Notes: generated by a model from the letters alone, not told the origin. A stretch of 64,000 nt of DNA from Brumimicrobium oceani (GCF_003143775.1 NZ_QFRJ01000002.1:516501-580500), one strand, 5' to 3'. Shown: positions 15,868-25,534, counted from the stretch's first letter. Translations and numbers: made by a program.

Positions 15868-18279
15868 ATGAGATTTTTTTCATTTTTATTCATCCTTCTT
15901 TCCTTTTCAGCGCTCAACGCACAAGAAGGACTTAGCTACCAAAAACCATCACAAGAAATTTTAGATTTAGTTGATGTTCAAAGAGCACCGAGTGTTTTTA
16001 TGGACGAAGCTAAAAACTATATGATTTTAGTTTCTAGAAATGCTTATGGTTCAATTGAGGAACTTTCTCAAGAAGAATTACGATTGGGAGGTTTAAGAAT
16101 TGATCCTAAAACCAACATCGGTAGCCGAGTGAATTACTTTAACAATATTGAAATTAAAAGTTTAAAATCTAAAAACACCCAAAGAATTCAAGTGGAAGCT
16201 TTGCCACAAAATCCAAGATTGACAAACTTTAGTTGGTCACCAGATCAAACAAAAATAGCGTTTACACACACCACAGAAAATGGTGTTGAGCTTTGGGTTT
16301 TAGATTTAAAAACGGCAAAAGCTATAAAATTAACAGACGCCAATCTCAATGCGAATATTGGAGACGCCATAAACTGGTTTGCTGATGGAAAATCTATCCT
16401 TGTTAAAATGGTTTCTTCTGAAAAAGAAGATTTAATCAACACGAAAACAGCTGTTCCAAAGGGGCCAACAATTTCTGTAAATGACGGTAAGAAAGCACAA
16501 AATAGAACCTACCAAGATTTATTGAGCAACAAAAGCGATGAGCACAACTTCGAACAATTGGCACGCGCTGAACTTTATCAAGTAACTTTAGAGGGTACAA
16601 GTAAAAAATGGTTGACGGACGATATTTATACAACGGTTTCCTTCTCGCCTGACGGAAATTATGTAATGATTGAAACAGTGGAAAAACCTTTCTCCTACCT
16701 TGTTCCCTATTACAGATTCCCTTCAAAAACTACAATCTACACAAAAGAAGGTAAAAAAGTAGAAACAGTTTTAGAAGTTCCTTTAATCGAAGACCTTCCA
16801 CAAGGATTTATGGCGGTTCGTACCGGAAAAAGAAATTTCTCTTGGAGAAACGACAAAGCAGCCACTTTAATTTTCACCAAGGCATTGGACGGCGGAGATC
16901 CTGAAAATGAAGTTCCGTTTAGAGATGAAACTTTCGAAATGGATGCGCCTTTTAACGGCAATGAAAGAAGTTTGATTAAGACAATTAATCGCATGGGTGG
17001 AATTCAATGGGGAGATAACTCAACAGCCATTGCAAGTGATTATTGGTGGAATACAAGAAACACCAAAACATACCTTTTCAATCCTTCAGACAACAGTCAA
17101 GAAGCCAAAGTAATCAGGGACAGAAGTTACCAAGATGCATACAGTGATCCGGGTAATTTTGTAACGAAAAGAAATCAATTTGGAGAAAGTGTGTTGGCAT
17201 TAAACAACAACAAAGCTTATCTTTTGGGAGCAGGTCACTCTGCCGAAGGTCAATTTCCATTTTTGGATGAATTGGATTTCAACACCCTAAAGAAGAAAAG
17301 AATTTACCAGTCAGAATACACGGACAAGGTGGAAAGTTTAAGAGATTTTGATCCAGAAAGTAAACGCATGTTGGTAAGAATAGAATCGCCAACAGAATAT
17401 CCTAACTACTTTTTCAGAAATATAAGAGGGAAGAAACTCACGCAAATCACCTTCTTTGAAAATCCATTTAAAAGCATTCAAAATGTGCACAAAGAGGTAA
17501 TAAATTACAAACGTGACGACGGTCTAGATTTATCAGGAACTTTATATCTGCCTGTTGGATATGATAAAGAAAAGAAGGAAAAAGTACCATTAATCATTTG
17601 GGCTTATCCAAGAGAATATAAAAATTCAGCAAGTGCGGGCCAAAACACACAAAACCCTAATAAATTCACTTTCCCTTATTATGGTTCAATGATTTATTGG
17701 GTAACTAAAGGTTATGCCGTACTAGACAATGCTGCATTCCCAATTGTAGGTGAAGGCGATGAAGAACCGAACGATACTTATGTGAAACAACTCGTTGCCA
17801 ACGGAAAAGCTGCAATAGACGCCGTAGACGAAATGGGTTATATCGACAGAGACAGAGTTGCTGTTGGAGGTCATTCTTATGGTGCATTCATGGTGGCTAA
17901 TTTACTTACGCATTGTGATTTATTTGCAGCAGGAATTGCGCGAAGTGGAGCTTATAACAGAACATTAACGCCTTTTGGATTCCAAAGTGAAGAAAGAAAT
18001 TATTGGGAAGCACCAGAAGTTTACAATACCATGTCACCATTTATGAATGCCGATAAAATGAATCAGCCTTTATTGCTTATTCATGGAGAAGCCGACAATA
18101 ATTCCGGAACTTATCCTATGCAAAGTGAGCGTTATTTCAATGCTTTAAAAGGTTTGGGAGCTACCGTAAGATTAGTGGTTTTACCAAAAGAGAGTCATGG
18201 ATACAAAGCCAAAGAAAGCATTCTGCATTTATTGTGGGAGCAAGATCAATGGTTGGAAAAGTACGTTAAGAATAAGTAG
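15868..18279 (+). CDS. S9 family (prolyl oligopeptidase-type) secreted serine peptidase
   Basis: An 803-aa protein with a signal peptide (residues 1-18), a beta-propeller region (about 30-530) and a C-terminal alpha/beta-hydrolase domain. The triad is visible: Ser670 in GGHSYGAF, Asp743 in HGEADNNSGTY and His777 in ESHGYK. The long, complete sequence and the 'GEGDEEPNDTYVKQLVANG' region resemble the glutamyl-endopeptidase-like branch of S9 peptidases. The likely role is degradation of exported or imported peptides in the periplasm. It is monocistronic, with about 280 bp upstream and 200 bp downstream free of genes on this strand. Confidence 0.93.
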   Translation: MRFFSFLFILLSFSALNAQEGLSYQKPSQEILDLVDVQRAPSVFMDEAKNYMILVSRNAYGSIEELSQEELRLGGLRIDPKTNIGSRVNYFNNIEIKSLKSKNTQRIQVEALPQNPRLTNFSWSPDQTKIAFTHTTENGVELWVLDLKTAKAIKLTDANLNANIGDAINWFADGKSILVKMVSSEKEDLINTKTAVPKGPTISVNDGKKAQNRTYQDLLSNKSDEHNFEQLARAELYQVTLEGTSKKWLTDDIYTTVSFSPDGNYVMIETVEKPFSYLVPYYRFPSKTTIYTKEGKKVETVLEVPLIEDLPQGFMAVRTGKRNFSWRNDKAATLIFTKALDGGDPENEVPFRDETFEMDAPFNGNERSLIKTINRMGGIQWGDNSTAIASDYWWNTRNTKTYLFNPSDNSQEAKVIRDRSYQDAYSDPGNFVTKRNQFGESVLALNNNKAYLLGAGHSAEGQFPFLDELDFNTLKKKRIYQSEYTDKVESLRDFDPESKRMLVRIESPTEYPNYFFRNIRGKKLTQITFFENPFKSIQNVHKEVINYKRDDGLDLSGTLYLPVGYDKEKKEKVPLIIWAYPREYKNSASAGQNTQNPNKFTFPYYGSMIYWVTKGYAVLDNAAFPIVGEGDEEPNDTYVKQLVANGKAAIDAVDEMGYIDRDRVAVGGHSYGAFMVANLLTHCDLFAAGIARSGAYNRTLTPFGFQSEERNYWEAPEVYNTMSPFMNADKMNQPLLLIHGEADNNSGTYPMQSERYFNALKGLGATVRLVVLPKESHGYKAKESILHLLWEQDQWLEKYVKNK

Positions 18280-18373
18280 GGAATGCTGAGTGGAGAGTAG
18301 TGAGGCAATTCATTTAATATCACCTCTAATTCAAGATAACCAAATGAAAAAAACAAATCCACAATTACTTACT

Positions 18374-18381
18374 TATCTTTG
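18374..18381 (+). promoter_or_regulatory. TAnnTTTG -7 box upstream of rlmF
   Basis: TATCTTTG matches the Bacteroidota sigma-A -7 consensus TAnnTTTG. No TTG at -33 is found at the proper spacing, so confidence is moderate. It would give a leader of about 95 nt before the preferred rlmF start. Confidence 0.45.
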
Positions 18382-18481
18382 TGCTTTTAAGGATTCCATT
18401 TAGAATATTAGAACCTAAAAAGTTATCAATAAACAAACTATTTTATTGATCAATCTCATTCAAATAACACATTCAAATAAA

Positions 18482-19375
18482 GTGTCAAAATCACAATTAC
18501 ATCCGCGCAATAAAAATGTAAATCGTTATGATTTATCTGCATTAGTGAAAGCAAAACCTGAGTTGAAACAACATATTCAACCCAACAAATTTGGGGAAGA
18601 CTCAATTAATTTTTCTGATGCTAGAGCAGTGAAGTTTCTAAATACAGCGATTCTGAATCATTATTATGGAATAAAAAACTGGGATTTTCCAGCGCAGAAT
18701 TTAACACCGCCAATTCCAGGACGAGCTGATTATATTCATCATATTGCTGATTTATTAGCAGAAAATAATAATGGAAAAATCCCAACTGGAGATAAAATCA
18801 CTTGTTTAGATATTGGTGTTGGAGCGAGTTGTATTTATCCAATTCTTGGCGTAACAGAATACGGCTGGAACTTCATTGGAGCGGATGTTGACCCGAAATC
18901 TATTGCCTCTTCTGCAAATATTGTAAAATCCAACCCTTCATTAAAAGGAAAAATTGAATTAAGACTTCAAGAAAATCCATTAAATATTTTATTTGGAATT
19001 ATTGAAAAAGAAGATAAAATTGACATCGCCATTTGTAATCCACCATTCCATTCTTCAAGAGAGGAAGCAGAGAAAGGAACTCGTAGGAAAGTCAAAAATC
19101 TGAAAGGAAAAGACAGCAAAACTCCAGAACTTAATTTCGCAGGAAAAACAAACGAATTGATTTTCAAAGGCGGAGAATATGTTTTCATTCATACGATGAT
19201 CAAACAAAGTAAAGTCTTTGCCAAAAACGTGACTTGGTTTTCCACTTTAGTTTCTAAGCAATCCAACATGAAAGGAATCTTAAACGCCCTAGAAAAAATT
19301 GGAGCGAAGCAGGTAAAAGAAATTCCGATGGGAACTGGGAATAAGGTGACGCGGGTTGTGGCTTGGAGGTTTTAA
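18482..19375 (+). CDS. rlmF: 23S rRNA (adenine(1618)-N(6))-methyltransferase RlmF
   Basis: RlmF adds a methyl group from SAM to N6 of A1618 in 23S rRNA. The protein follows the family throughout: 'LHPRNKNVNRYDL' at the N-terminus, 'PPIPGRADYIHHIADLL', the SAM-binding 'LDIGVGASCIYPI', 'IGADVDPKSIASSANIV', and the N6-adenine MTase catalytic motif NPPFHSS. The GTG at 18482 (297 aa) is preferred because it leaves only five residues before LHPRN, as in characterised homologues. A TTG at 18446 in the same frame (309 aa) is the alternative. No ATG is available. Confidence 0.93.
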   Translation: MSKSQLHPRNKNVNRYDLSALVKAKPELKQHIQPNKFGEDSINFSDARAVKFLNTAILNHYYGIKNWDFPAQNLTPPIPGRADYIHHIADLLAENNNGKIPTGDKITCLDIGVGASCIYPILGVTEYGWNFIGADVDPKSIASSANIVKSNPSLKGKIELRLQENPLNILFGIIEKEDKIDIAICNPPFHSSREEAEKGTRRKVKNLKGKDSKTPELNFAGKTNELIFKGGEYVFIHTMIKQSKVFAKNVTWFSTLVSKQSNMKGILNALEKIGAKQVKEIPMGTGNKVTRVVAWRF

Positions 19376-19447
19376 GTGTAATCATTAATAGTGTAACTAT
19401 TGTACGATTTAATGTTATACTTATAATTGAACCTATAAGACAGAAAC

Positions 19448-20620
19448 ATGAAGACAATAGCCATCCTAACTTTTATATTTTTTTCAACTTGTATTTTTGC
19501 TCAAAAGGCGCATCGAACGATTGATGACATTATCCATCAAGGAGATAAAAAAGCAGGGATTTATCGTGTTTCAGGTACACATCTCCAAACCGCTGTTGTA
19601 AATATGCATTATGGTAGCGCTAAAATTCTGTCTGTGATGGATAAAAAAGTCTTGCAGAATGCCAATATAATTCAAATTGATTTAGTGTACACAAACTATC
19701 CAAAAGATCAGGATATTACTGAATTAAACAAACAACGCATCTTAAACATGTTGAGCATTCGCCCCGATATAATTAAAAATAGAGGGATAACTTGGAGCAT
19801 CGTTCGTCAAATGTATTGCAGTAGCGAATCTCAAGCAAAAATGATGTTTCATGGAGCTGTAATTTATTACCAGCCCGAACAAGGTCAATTGTTGAATAAA
19901 ATTGAACAAGAAGAATACGCTGCGTTACCTATAAAAGATGATAAAAAAATAACAGACAAAGAATTAGAAAAGAAATTTAGAGACGACCCAGTTGTATTAA
20001 AAGCATTTGAACGAAACAATTGGATTAATCCTGTTATTGTAGCAGATGTTACTTGCAGTATGTATCCCTATATGGAACAAATGGCTTTTTGGTTTTTGTT
20101 GAAAATGAATAAAAATGAAGAGGCTTATATTGCCCTTTTCAATGATGGCGATGGAATGCCAAATAATCAAAAAGCAATTGGAATTACAGGAGGAATTCAT
20201 ACGATTAAAACCAAAGAATATAAACAGTTCAGGGAAAATTTACTTCACTCAGTTTCCTTTGGATGCAGTGGTGATAGGGAGGAAAACGACATCGAAGCCC
20301 TTTTGAAAGCACAAAAAGAAAATCCAAAAGCTAAAGAAATTATTTTAATTGCTGATAATTTATCGGACTTTAGAGACCATGAATTAATTTCTAAAGTTAA
20401 AACTCCTGTTCGCATCGTTCTTTGCGGAACAAAATATAGACTGAATGTACAGTATTTAAACCTTGCATTTGCAACTGGTGGATCTATACACACAATTAAG
20501 GAAGATCTTAATGATTTAATCGGTAAATCAGAAGGAGAAACATTCAAATTTATGGGTAGAAAATACAGTATTCAAGACGGAATAGTTGTAGAAAACATTA
20601 GCGAAAAAATTCAAATGTAA
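19448..20620 (+). CDS. Secreted von Willebrand factor A-like protein
   Basis: A 390-aa protein with a signal peptide (MKTIAILTFIFFSTCIFAQ). The C-terminal half (about 195-360) looks like a vWA domain. 'VIVADVTCSMYPYM' carries a MIDAS-like D-x-T-x-S at residues 200-204, followed by 'YIALFNDGDGMP', an acidic 'GDREENDIEALLKA' and 'EIILIADNLSDFRD'. The N-terminal half has an OmpA/LysM-free region with 'DLVYTNYPKDQDITELNKQR'. Such proteins bind protein partners through a metal ion; the partner is unknown. It is convergent with the metal-transporter operon. Confidence 0.72.
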   Translation: MKTIAILTFIFFSTCIFAQKAHRTIDDIIHQGDKKAGIYRVSGTHLQTAVVNMHYGSAKILSVMDKKVLQNANIIQIDLVYTNYPKDQDITELNKQRILNMLSIRPDIIKNRGITWSIVRQMYCSSESQAKMMFHGAVIYYQPEQGQLLNKIEQEEYAALPIKDDKKITDKELEKKFRDDPVVLKAFERNNWINPVIVADVTCSMYPYMEQMAFWFLLKMNKNEEAYIALFNDGDGMPNNQKAIGITGGIHTIKTKEYKQFRENLLHSVSFGCSGDREENDIEALLKAQKENPKAKEIILIADNLSDFRDHELISKVKTPVRIVLCGTKYRLNVQYLNLAFATGGSIHTIKEDLNDLIGKSEGETFKFMGRKYSIQDGIVVENISEKIQM

Positions 20621-20687
20621 GATTGATTTCGTTTTAACACACCAAACTCTACCGTTCTCAGCAGATTCTAGTCAGCGCTTGAGTGCA

Positions 20688-21848
20688 TCACCCCCTAAAC
20701 AAAAAGAAATCCTCCTTCATATCTTCTATCAAACTATCTTCATTGGTTAAGATATATTCAATTGCTTTTGAAGTGAACTCCTCCCCTTTTTCGGTTAAAG
20801 AAACAACATCATTTGAAATGCTAATCATATTGTTTTTTTGAGCCAATGAAAGAATGGTTTTACTGCGGACTTTCTGCCAGTTAATGTGTTCGTTGAGATG
20901 ATTTACATGGCGTTCTTCAATTTCAATATGGTTTTTTAGATGCAGCAAAAAAGTGATTAATGAAACTTCTCTGCGCTGTTGTTTTTCACGGTATAAAACT
21001 GCAAAAAAGCCTTTGCTTGGAGCGAATAAATAAACCATTAAAAATACTAATCCCAACATTGTGGCGATGCTTCCTGCGATAGAAGCATCCAGAATATTGG
21101 CCATCCAGTATCCAGAAATAGCACTGAAAACACCGAAAAAACACGCCAAGCCAATCATCTTCTTTAAATTGGTAGTCAATAAATACGCAGAGGCTGCTGG
21201 TGCGATCATCAATGCCACAACCAAAATTGCTCCAACGGCATCAAAAGCACCAACGGTCGTTACTGATGCCACGCTCATCAATCCGTAATGAATTACAATA
21301 GGCGAAAATCCGAGGGAGGTAGCCAGCCCTGCATCGAAGGTACTCATCTTTAATTCTTTGAAAAAGGCAAACAATAAAATGAGTGTTAGGACTAAAATAC
21401 TTCCAATAACCCAAAGGGATTTTGGTCCTAAATCCATATCTCCATAATACACTCGATCGAAAGGTGCAAAAGCCAATTCCCCGAGTAAAACAGCATCAAC
21501 ATCAAGGTGAACATCGTTGGCGTATTGTGCGATCATGATTACACCAATACTGAATAATGCGGGAAACACCAGTCCAATAGCAGTATCTTCTTTCACCAAT
21601 TTGGTTTGTTGTATTTTCTCTACTAAAACCACAGTTAAAACTCCAGTAATTGCCGCAAACAAAATTAACCAAGGTGAATTTAAATCTTGCGTTAGGAAGA
21701 ATCCCACTACAAGACCAGGCAATATAGAGTGACTAATTGCATCACTGATCATCGCCATTTTTCGCAAAACCAAAAAAGTTCCAGGAATCGCGCAAGCAAC
21801 AGCCACAAGACTCGCAATCAACTGAATTTCAATTTGTGCATCAGTCAT
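20688..21848 (-). CDS. Metal ABC transporter permease with winged-helix-like C-terminus
   Basis: A 386-aa ABC-3 family permease counted from the ATG at 21848. The frame is open 13 codons further upstream, but this ATG overlaps the preceding stop as ATGACTGA, a classic coupled start. About eight hydrophobic helices contain the family signature 'AMISDAISHSILPGLVVGFF', 'EDTAIGLVFPALFSIGV' and 'VGAILVVALMIAPAASAYLL'. Beyond the usual end (about residue 285), some 100 extra residues include 'VRSKTILSLAQKNNMISIS' and 'VVSLTEKGEEFTSKAIEYIL', which read like a winged helix of the DtxR/MarR type. It is the last gene of the four-gene importer operon. Confidence 0.9.
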   Translation of the reverse strand: MTDAQIEIQLIASLVAVACAIPGTFLVLRKMAMISDAISHSILPGLVVGFFLTQDLNSPWLILFAAITGVLTVVLVEKIQQTKLVKEDTAIGLVFPALFSIGVIMIAQYANDVHLDVDAVLLGELAFAPFDRVYYGDMDLGPKSLWVIGSILVLTLILLFAFFKELKMSTFDAGLATSLGFSPIVIHYGLMSVASVTTVGAFDAVGAILVVALMIAPAASAYLLTTNLKKMIGLACFFGVFSAISGYWMANILDASIAGSIATMLGLVFLMVYLFAPSKGFFAVLYREKQQRREVSLITFLLHLKNHIEIEERHVNHLNEHINWQKVRSKTILSLAQKNNMISISNDVVSLTEKGEEFTSKAIEYILTNEDSLIEDMKEDFFLFRG

Positions 21849-22965
21849 TTTTCCCGTTTTGATTATACAAATTCTTGGCAACAGCAAAGCCTTTAGGAGT
21901 CATTCTCCACATATCACCTTCTAGTTTCACATAGTTTTTATCGACTAATTTTCTCAATCCTTTTCTACTGTATCCTCTAAAATTATTTAAAATTCTAATC
22001 GCATGAGGGTGAGAAATATCATCATGATCTTCCACAATATGGTACATAAATGACAAGGTTTTTTGCAGTTCTAAATCATTTCTGTTTTTAATTAATCGAA
22101 TGCGCTTAAATAATAAACCACGATTTGGAGAGAAAATAAATGAAACCAATACAAAAACGGAGGCAACTAAAACAATGACGGGACCTGTGGAGAGATTGTT
22201 TTGAGTTGCACTAATGGCGGTTCCAAAAACTCCAGCACTGGCTCCGAAAATTGCCGCCAAAAAAACCATCATTCCCAAACTATTGGTCCACTGTCTAGCT
22301 GCAGCTGCCGGAGCTAAAAGCATTGCACTCATCAATATTACTCCAACGGTTTGCAATCCCAACACAATGGCTAAAACTATAAAAGTGGTAATAAGAAAAT
22401 CGATAAACTTGGTATTAAAACCCAAAGTTTGTGCATAATCTTTATCAAAAAGCAAAATCTTAAATTCCTTCCAAAACAGTAAAAGCACGACTAAACTTAA
22501 GCCCGTTACCAAAGCCATTAGCCACACGTCGCTTTCCACCAAAGTAGCTGCCTGACCAAATAAGTATTTATCCAATCCCGCTTGATTTGCATCGGGCAGC
22601 TTTTGAATGTAAGTCAACAAAAGAATTCCAAAACCAAAGAAAATAGATAGAATTAGTCCCAATGCGGTGTCAGACTTTAAGTGTGTTCTTCGCGTAATCC
22701 CTCTAATCCAAAGTGTACCAATCAATCCACTAATTAAAGCTCCAATTAACAAAACGTTTGAATCCTTAGCTCCTGTCAACAAGAAAGCTAAGGCAATTCC
22801 AGGCAATGCAGCATGAGAAATGGCATCCCCCAACAAACTTTGTTTTCGCAATACAGCAAAGCTACCCAACATTCCCGTGACCGCTCCTAGAATAGCAGTT
22901 CCCAGCGTGATGGTACGCAAAGTGTAATCACTAAACACCAATTGTATGTATTCAATTATTCCCAT
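21841..22965 (-). CDS. Metal ABC transporter permease with winged-helix-like C-terminus
   Basis: A 374-aa ABC-3 family inner-membrane permease with about eight helices: 'SLLGDAISHAALPGIALAFL', 'SDTALGLILSIFFGFGILLL' and 'VGVILMSAMLLAPAAAARQW'. It carries a cytoplasmic C-terminal extension from about residue 300: 'HIVEDHDDISHPHAIRIL', 'GYSRKGLRKLVDKNYVKLEG', 'MWRMTPKGFAVAKNLY'. That pattern resembles the DNA-binding N-domain of DtxR/MntR repressors ('..G.v......ltp.G...a..'). It pairs with the second permease (8-bp overlap) and the ATPase 82 bp upstream. Confidence 0.92.
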   Translation of the reverse strand: MGIIEYIQLVFSDYTLRTITLGTAILGAVTGMLGSFAVLRKQSLLGDAISHAALPGIALAFLLTGAKDSNVLLIGALISGLIGTLWIRGITRRTHLKSDTALGLILSIFFGFGILLLTYIQKLPDANQAGLDKYLFGQAATLVESDVWLMALVTGLSLVVLLLFWKEFKILLFDKDYAQTLGFNTKFIDFLITTFIVLAIVLGLQTVGVILMSAMLLAPAAAARQWTNSLGMMVFLAAIFGASAGVFGTAISATQNNLSTGPVIVLVASVFVLVSFIFSPNRGLLFKRIRLIKNRNDLELQKTLSFMYHIVEDHDDISHPHAIRILNNFRGYSRKGLRKLVDKNYVKLEGDMWRMTPKGFAVAKNLYNQNGKND

Positions 22966-22990
22966 TAATTTTCAATTATTCAATAAACAG

Positions 22991-23007
22991 GACGTTTTCA
23001 AAACGTC
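22991..23007. promoter_or_regulatory. Intercistronic palindrome in the metal-transport operon
   Basis: GACGTTTT, one central C, then AAAACGTC form a perfect 8-bp inverted repeat in the 82-bp gap between the ATPase and first permease genes. The loop is too tight to be an ordinary terminator. It could be an RNA processing or stability element, or an operator. Confidence 0.45.
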
Positions 23008-23047
23008 ATTACATTGTATCTCTGTAAAATGTTTATTGATATTTCTT

Positions 23048-23785
23048 TCATTTCTGAATGCTCACCTTATAATTAATACCATAGGTTTTTGTCAAGTTAT
23101 CGTCGTTAAAAATTTCTTTAACTGGACCGGTTGCAATTTTCTTTACGTTCAAAAATGTTACCCAATCAAAATATTCGGGAACAGTTTGCAAGTCATGGTG
23201 AACCACAATTACCGTTTTACCCGCTTTTCTGAGTTCCTTCAAGATATTGATGATCGCCACCTCTGTTGTAGCATCCACCCCTTGAAAAGGTTCGTCCATA
23301 AAATAAATAGAAGCGTCCTGCACCAAGGCACGAGCTAAGAAAATACGCTGCTGTTGTCCGCCAGAAAGTTGACTAATTTGACGATTTTTAAACGAAAGCA
23401 TGCCTACTTTTTCAAGTGCTTCCAGAGCACTCTTCTTTTCTTTGGTGCTTGGTCGTCTAATCCAACCTAAACTTCCGTAAGTTCCCATCATAACTACATC
23501 TAAAGCCGTGGTGGGAAAATCCCAATCTACACTTCCTTTTTGGGGAACATAGGCCACGTGTTTTCGATGAGATGTATAAGCTTTACCGAAAATGCTAACA
23601 CTGCCAGCAATAGGTTTTATAATTCCTAAAATAGCTTTTATCAGTGTTGACTTCCCCGCTCCATTTGGACCAACAATGGCCATCAAAACACCTTCGGGGA
23701 TTTGTAAATCTATATCCCAAAGCACGGGTTTATAGTTGTAAGCTACGGTGAGGTCATCTACTTTTACTGCTATTTTTCCTTTCAT
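23048..23785 (-). CDS. Metal ABC transporter ATP-binding protein
   Basis: A 245-aa ABC ATPase that energises the divalent-metal importer. Walker A is GPNGAGKS (39-46), the ABC signature LSGGQQQR (140-147), Walker B IYFMDEP (160-166) and the H-loop VVHHD. The Q-loop region '[17 protein letters not shown]' is typical of the Mn/Zn (TroB/ZnuC) branch. It starts 7 bp after the substrate-binding protein gene. Confidence 0.95.
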   Translation of the reverse strand: MKGKIAVKVDDLTVAYNYKPVLWDIDLQIPEGVLMAIVGPNGAGKSTLIKAILGIIKPIAGSVSIFGKAYTSHRKHVAYVPQKGSVDWDFPTTALDVVMMGTYGSLGWIRRPSTKEKKSALEALEKVGMLSFKNRQISQLSGGQQQRIFLARALVQDASIYFMDEPFQGVDATTEVAIINILKELRKAGKTVIVVHHDLQTVPEYFDWVTFLNVKKIATGPVKEIFNDDNLTKTYGINYKVSIQK

Positions 23786-23792
23786 TGATTTT

Positions 23793-24722
23793 TTACTTTA
23801 ATGCATCAACGATTGTTTTCACATTATACCTGAACATTCCGATGTAAGTTCCTTCCTCTGTATCTGGATTTCCTAAAGCGTCAGAATATAAAGTTCCTCC
23901 AATAACAACATCATGATCTTTTGAATTTACGGAAGCCTGAAGCGCTTCAACAGTTCTTCTAGGAACAGAGCTTTCTATGAATATAGCTTTCACTTTATGT
24001 TCTATAATGTAAGCTGCCGTTTCTTGAACATCCTGCACTCCTGCTTCGGTGGCAGTAGATAAACCCTGTAATCCAACAACATCGAAACCGAAGGCTTTGC
24101 CAAAGTAGTTAAAAGCATCGTGGGCAGTAACTAATCTGCGTTTATCTTCGGGAAGAGTTGCTATTTGATCAGCTACTTCTTGCTGAAGGATTTTAAGTTG
24201 TCTGAGGTAAGCTTGGGCATTTTCCTTAAAATAATCGCTACTTGCTGGAAGAGCATCAGACAGCTGCTTTTCTACAAATAAGGTAATCAACTCCCAATAA
24301 CGGATATTAAACCAAATATGTGGATCATAATTCGATTCAAAAAGTTCTGATCCTATTAAGAATTTACTACTCAGTGCATCTGTCACCGCAATAGCATTAA
24401 TATTTTGTTTTTCCATTCGTTCAAAAACGTCAACCAACTTCCCTTCCAAATGTAAACCATTATACAAAATCATATCAGCGTTGGAAAGTTTATTCACATC
24501 ACCTTCACTCGCTTTGTACAAATGTGGATCAACACCAGCCCCCATCAAACCATGAACAACAACGCTATCTCCACCGATATTCTTCACTAAATCAGTTATC
24601 ATAGTCGTTGTTGTTACAATACTGAAGACTTTATTCTCCTTTACTGGAAGTCCTTCGTCTGTATTATTATTACAACTCACTAAAAGCAGGGTAAGTAGAA
24701 CTAAAATTGAAATTATTTTCAT
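23793..24722 (-). CDS. Metal ABC transporter substrate-binding lipoprotein (TroA-like)
   Basis: A 309-aa cluster A-I solute-binding protein. The N-terminus has a lipobox (LLLVSC), so it should be anchored by lipid. Metal ligands can be placed as His in '[10 protein letters not shown]', His in 'YDPHIWFN', His in '[15 protein letters not shown]' and Asp in '[10 protein letters not shown]'. This 3-His/1-Asp set matches TroA-type proteins that bind Zn or Mn. There is no His-rich loop, unlike many ZnuA proteins. Mn, Zn or Fe cannot be decided from sequence. First gene of the operon 24722-20688. Confidence 0.93.
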   Translation of the reverse strand: MKIISILVLLTLLLVSCNNNTDEGLPVKENKVFSIVTTTTMITDLVKNIGGDSVVVHGLMGAGVDPHLYKASEGDVNKLSNADMILYNGLHLEGKLVDVFERMEKQNINAIAVTDALSSKFLIGSELFESNYDPHIWFNIRYWELITLFVEKQLSDALPASSDYFKENAQAYLRQLKILQQEVADQIATLPEDKRRLVTAHDAFNYFGKAFGFDVVGLQGLSTATEAGVQDVQETAAYIIEHKVKAIFIESSVPRRTVEALQASVNSKDHDVVIGGTLYSDALGNPDTEEGTYIGMFRYNVKTIVDALK

Positions 24723-24746
24723 TCGTCTAAATATTTATTGCGAATG
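24720..24746 (-). promoter_or_regulatory. Inverted repeat covering the start codon of the metal-binding protein
   Basis: CATTCG (24720-24725) and CGAATG (24741-24746) flank a perfect 10-bp palindrome TAAATATTTA (24728-24737). In the transcript the start AUG lies in the 3' arm, so folding would hide it. As DNA it could be an operator for a DtxR/Fur-type regulator. No experimental basis. Confidence 0.35.
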
Positions 24747-24923
24747 TACGGAAATTATAGAAGATGGAGTTTGGATTTACAGGGAATTTATGATCTCTGC
24801 TTCTTTCTTGGAATTAAAGAATCGTAATCTTTAAATAAAATCTAATTATACATTAAATAAGTTTTCAAAAACTCAATTATTTCACTATCTTAATTTAGAA
24901 TAACCACTTAAAATCAAAATATT

Positions 24924-25418
24924 ATGAATTTTACACCCATTTCAAAACAAGAGTATGTAGCCTTACATTTATTGAATAACCCATCCACAAATGAGGCAGA
25001 ATTACGAAACAATTTAGATCAGAAAATAACAGATTTCAAAAATAACGTGAGGTGTTCTTGCGGAAACGACATTTGGGTTATCGGATCAGCATCATTGGGA
25101 AACGGTTGCTACAAGTGTTTGACAGGAGAAAATTTACCGACAAAGCATTACGAGATTGACAGTGCTCTGCCTTGCTACACAGAAGCAGATGCATTCACGG
25201 TTGATGACTGGGGAGAATTTAGTCTCGACTTTTTAGGTGAAGGAAATTATCGCGATGATGATGGAACAATCATCGATCCTGATTTATATCCAACTCCCAA
25301 AATGTGCCTTTCGTGTAAAAACTTTATTCTCAAAAGTCAAAAGGTACTTTGCACATTAAACAAAATAAGTCAAGAGGAAGGTGAAGATTTTGAATGTGGA
25401 GGATTTGACGCTGTTTAA
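24924..25418 (+). CDS. Hypothetical protein with two Cys clusters (zinc-ribbon-like)
   Basis: A 164-aa soluble protein with no signal peptide. Two Cys groups could each bind Zn: Cys44, Cys46, Cys62, Cys65 ('CSCGNDIWVIG...GCYKC'), and Cys128, Cys131, Cys143, Cys158 ('CLSCKNF...CTLN...FECGGF'). The region between is acidic ('DDWGEFSLDFLGEGNYRDDD'). No family was recognised. It stands alone, divergent from the metal-transport operon with about 200 bp between them, so a link to metal homeostasis is possible but unproven. Confidence 0.75.
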   Translation: MNFTPISKQEYVALHLLNNPSTNEAELRNNLDQKITDFKNNVRCSCGNDIWVIGSASLGNGCYKCLTGENLPTKHYEIDSALPCYTEADAFTVDDWGEFSLDFLGEGNYRDDDGTIIDPDLYPTPKMCLSCKNFILKSQKVLCTLNKISQEEGEDFECGGFDAV

Positions 25419-25508
25419 GAGGAGTAGAACGCAATCAAAACTACAAATAGCTTTGAACTCTAGTAATTTTAGGCTTCACAAACTTTCTTTTTTCGACTAA
25501 AAGCCATG

Positions 25509-25534
25509 CCAGCTACAATACGATTTGTAGCTGG
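25509..25534. repeat. Inverted repeat, 10-bp stem
   Basis: CCAGCTACAA (25509-25518) and TTGTAGCTGG (25525-25534) form a perfect stem with a 6-nt loop, between the Cys-cluster gene and the secreted protein at 25586. No T-run follows, so it is not a standard terminator; it may end or stabilise the upstream transcript. Confidence 0.55.
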
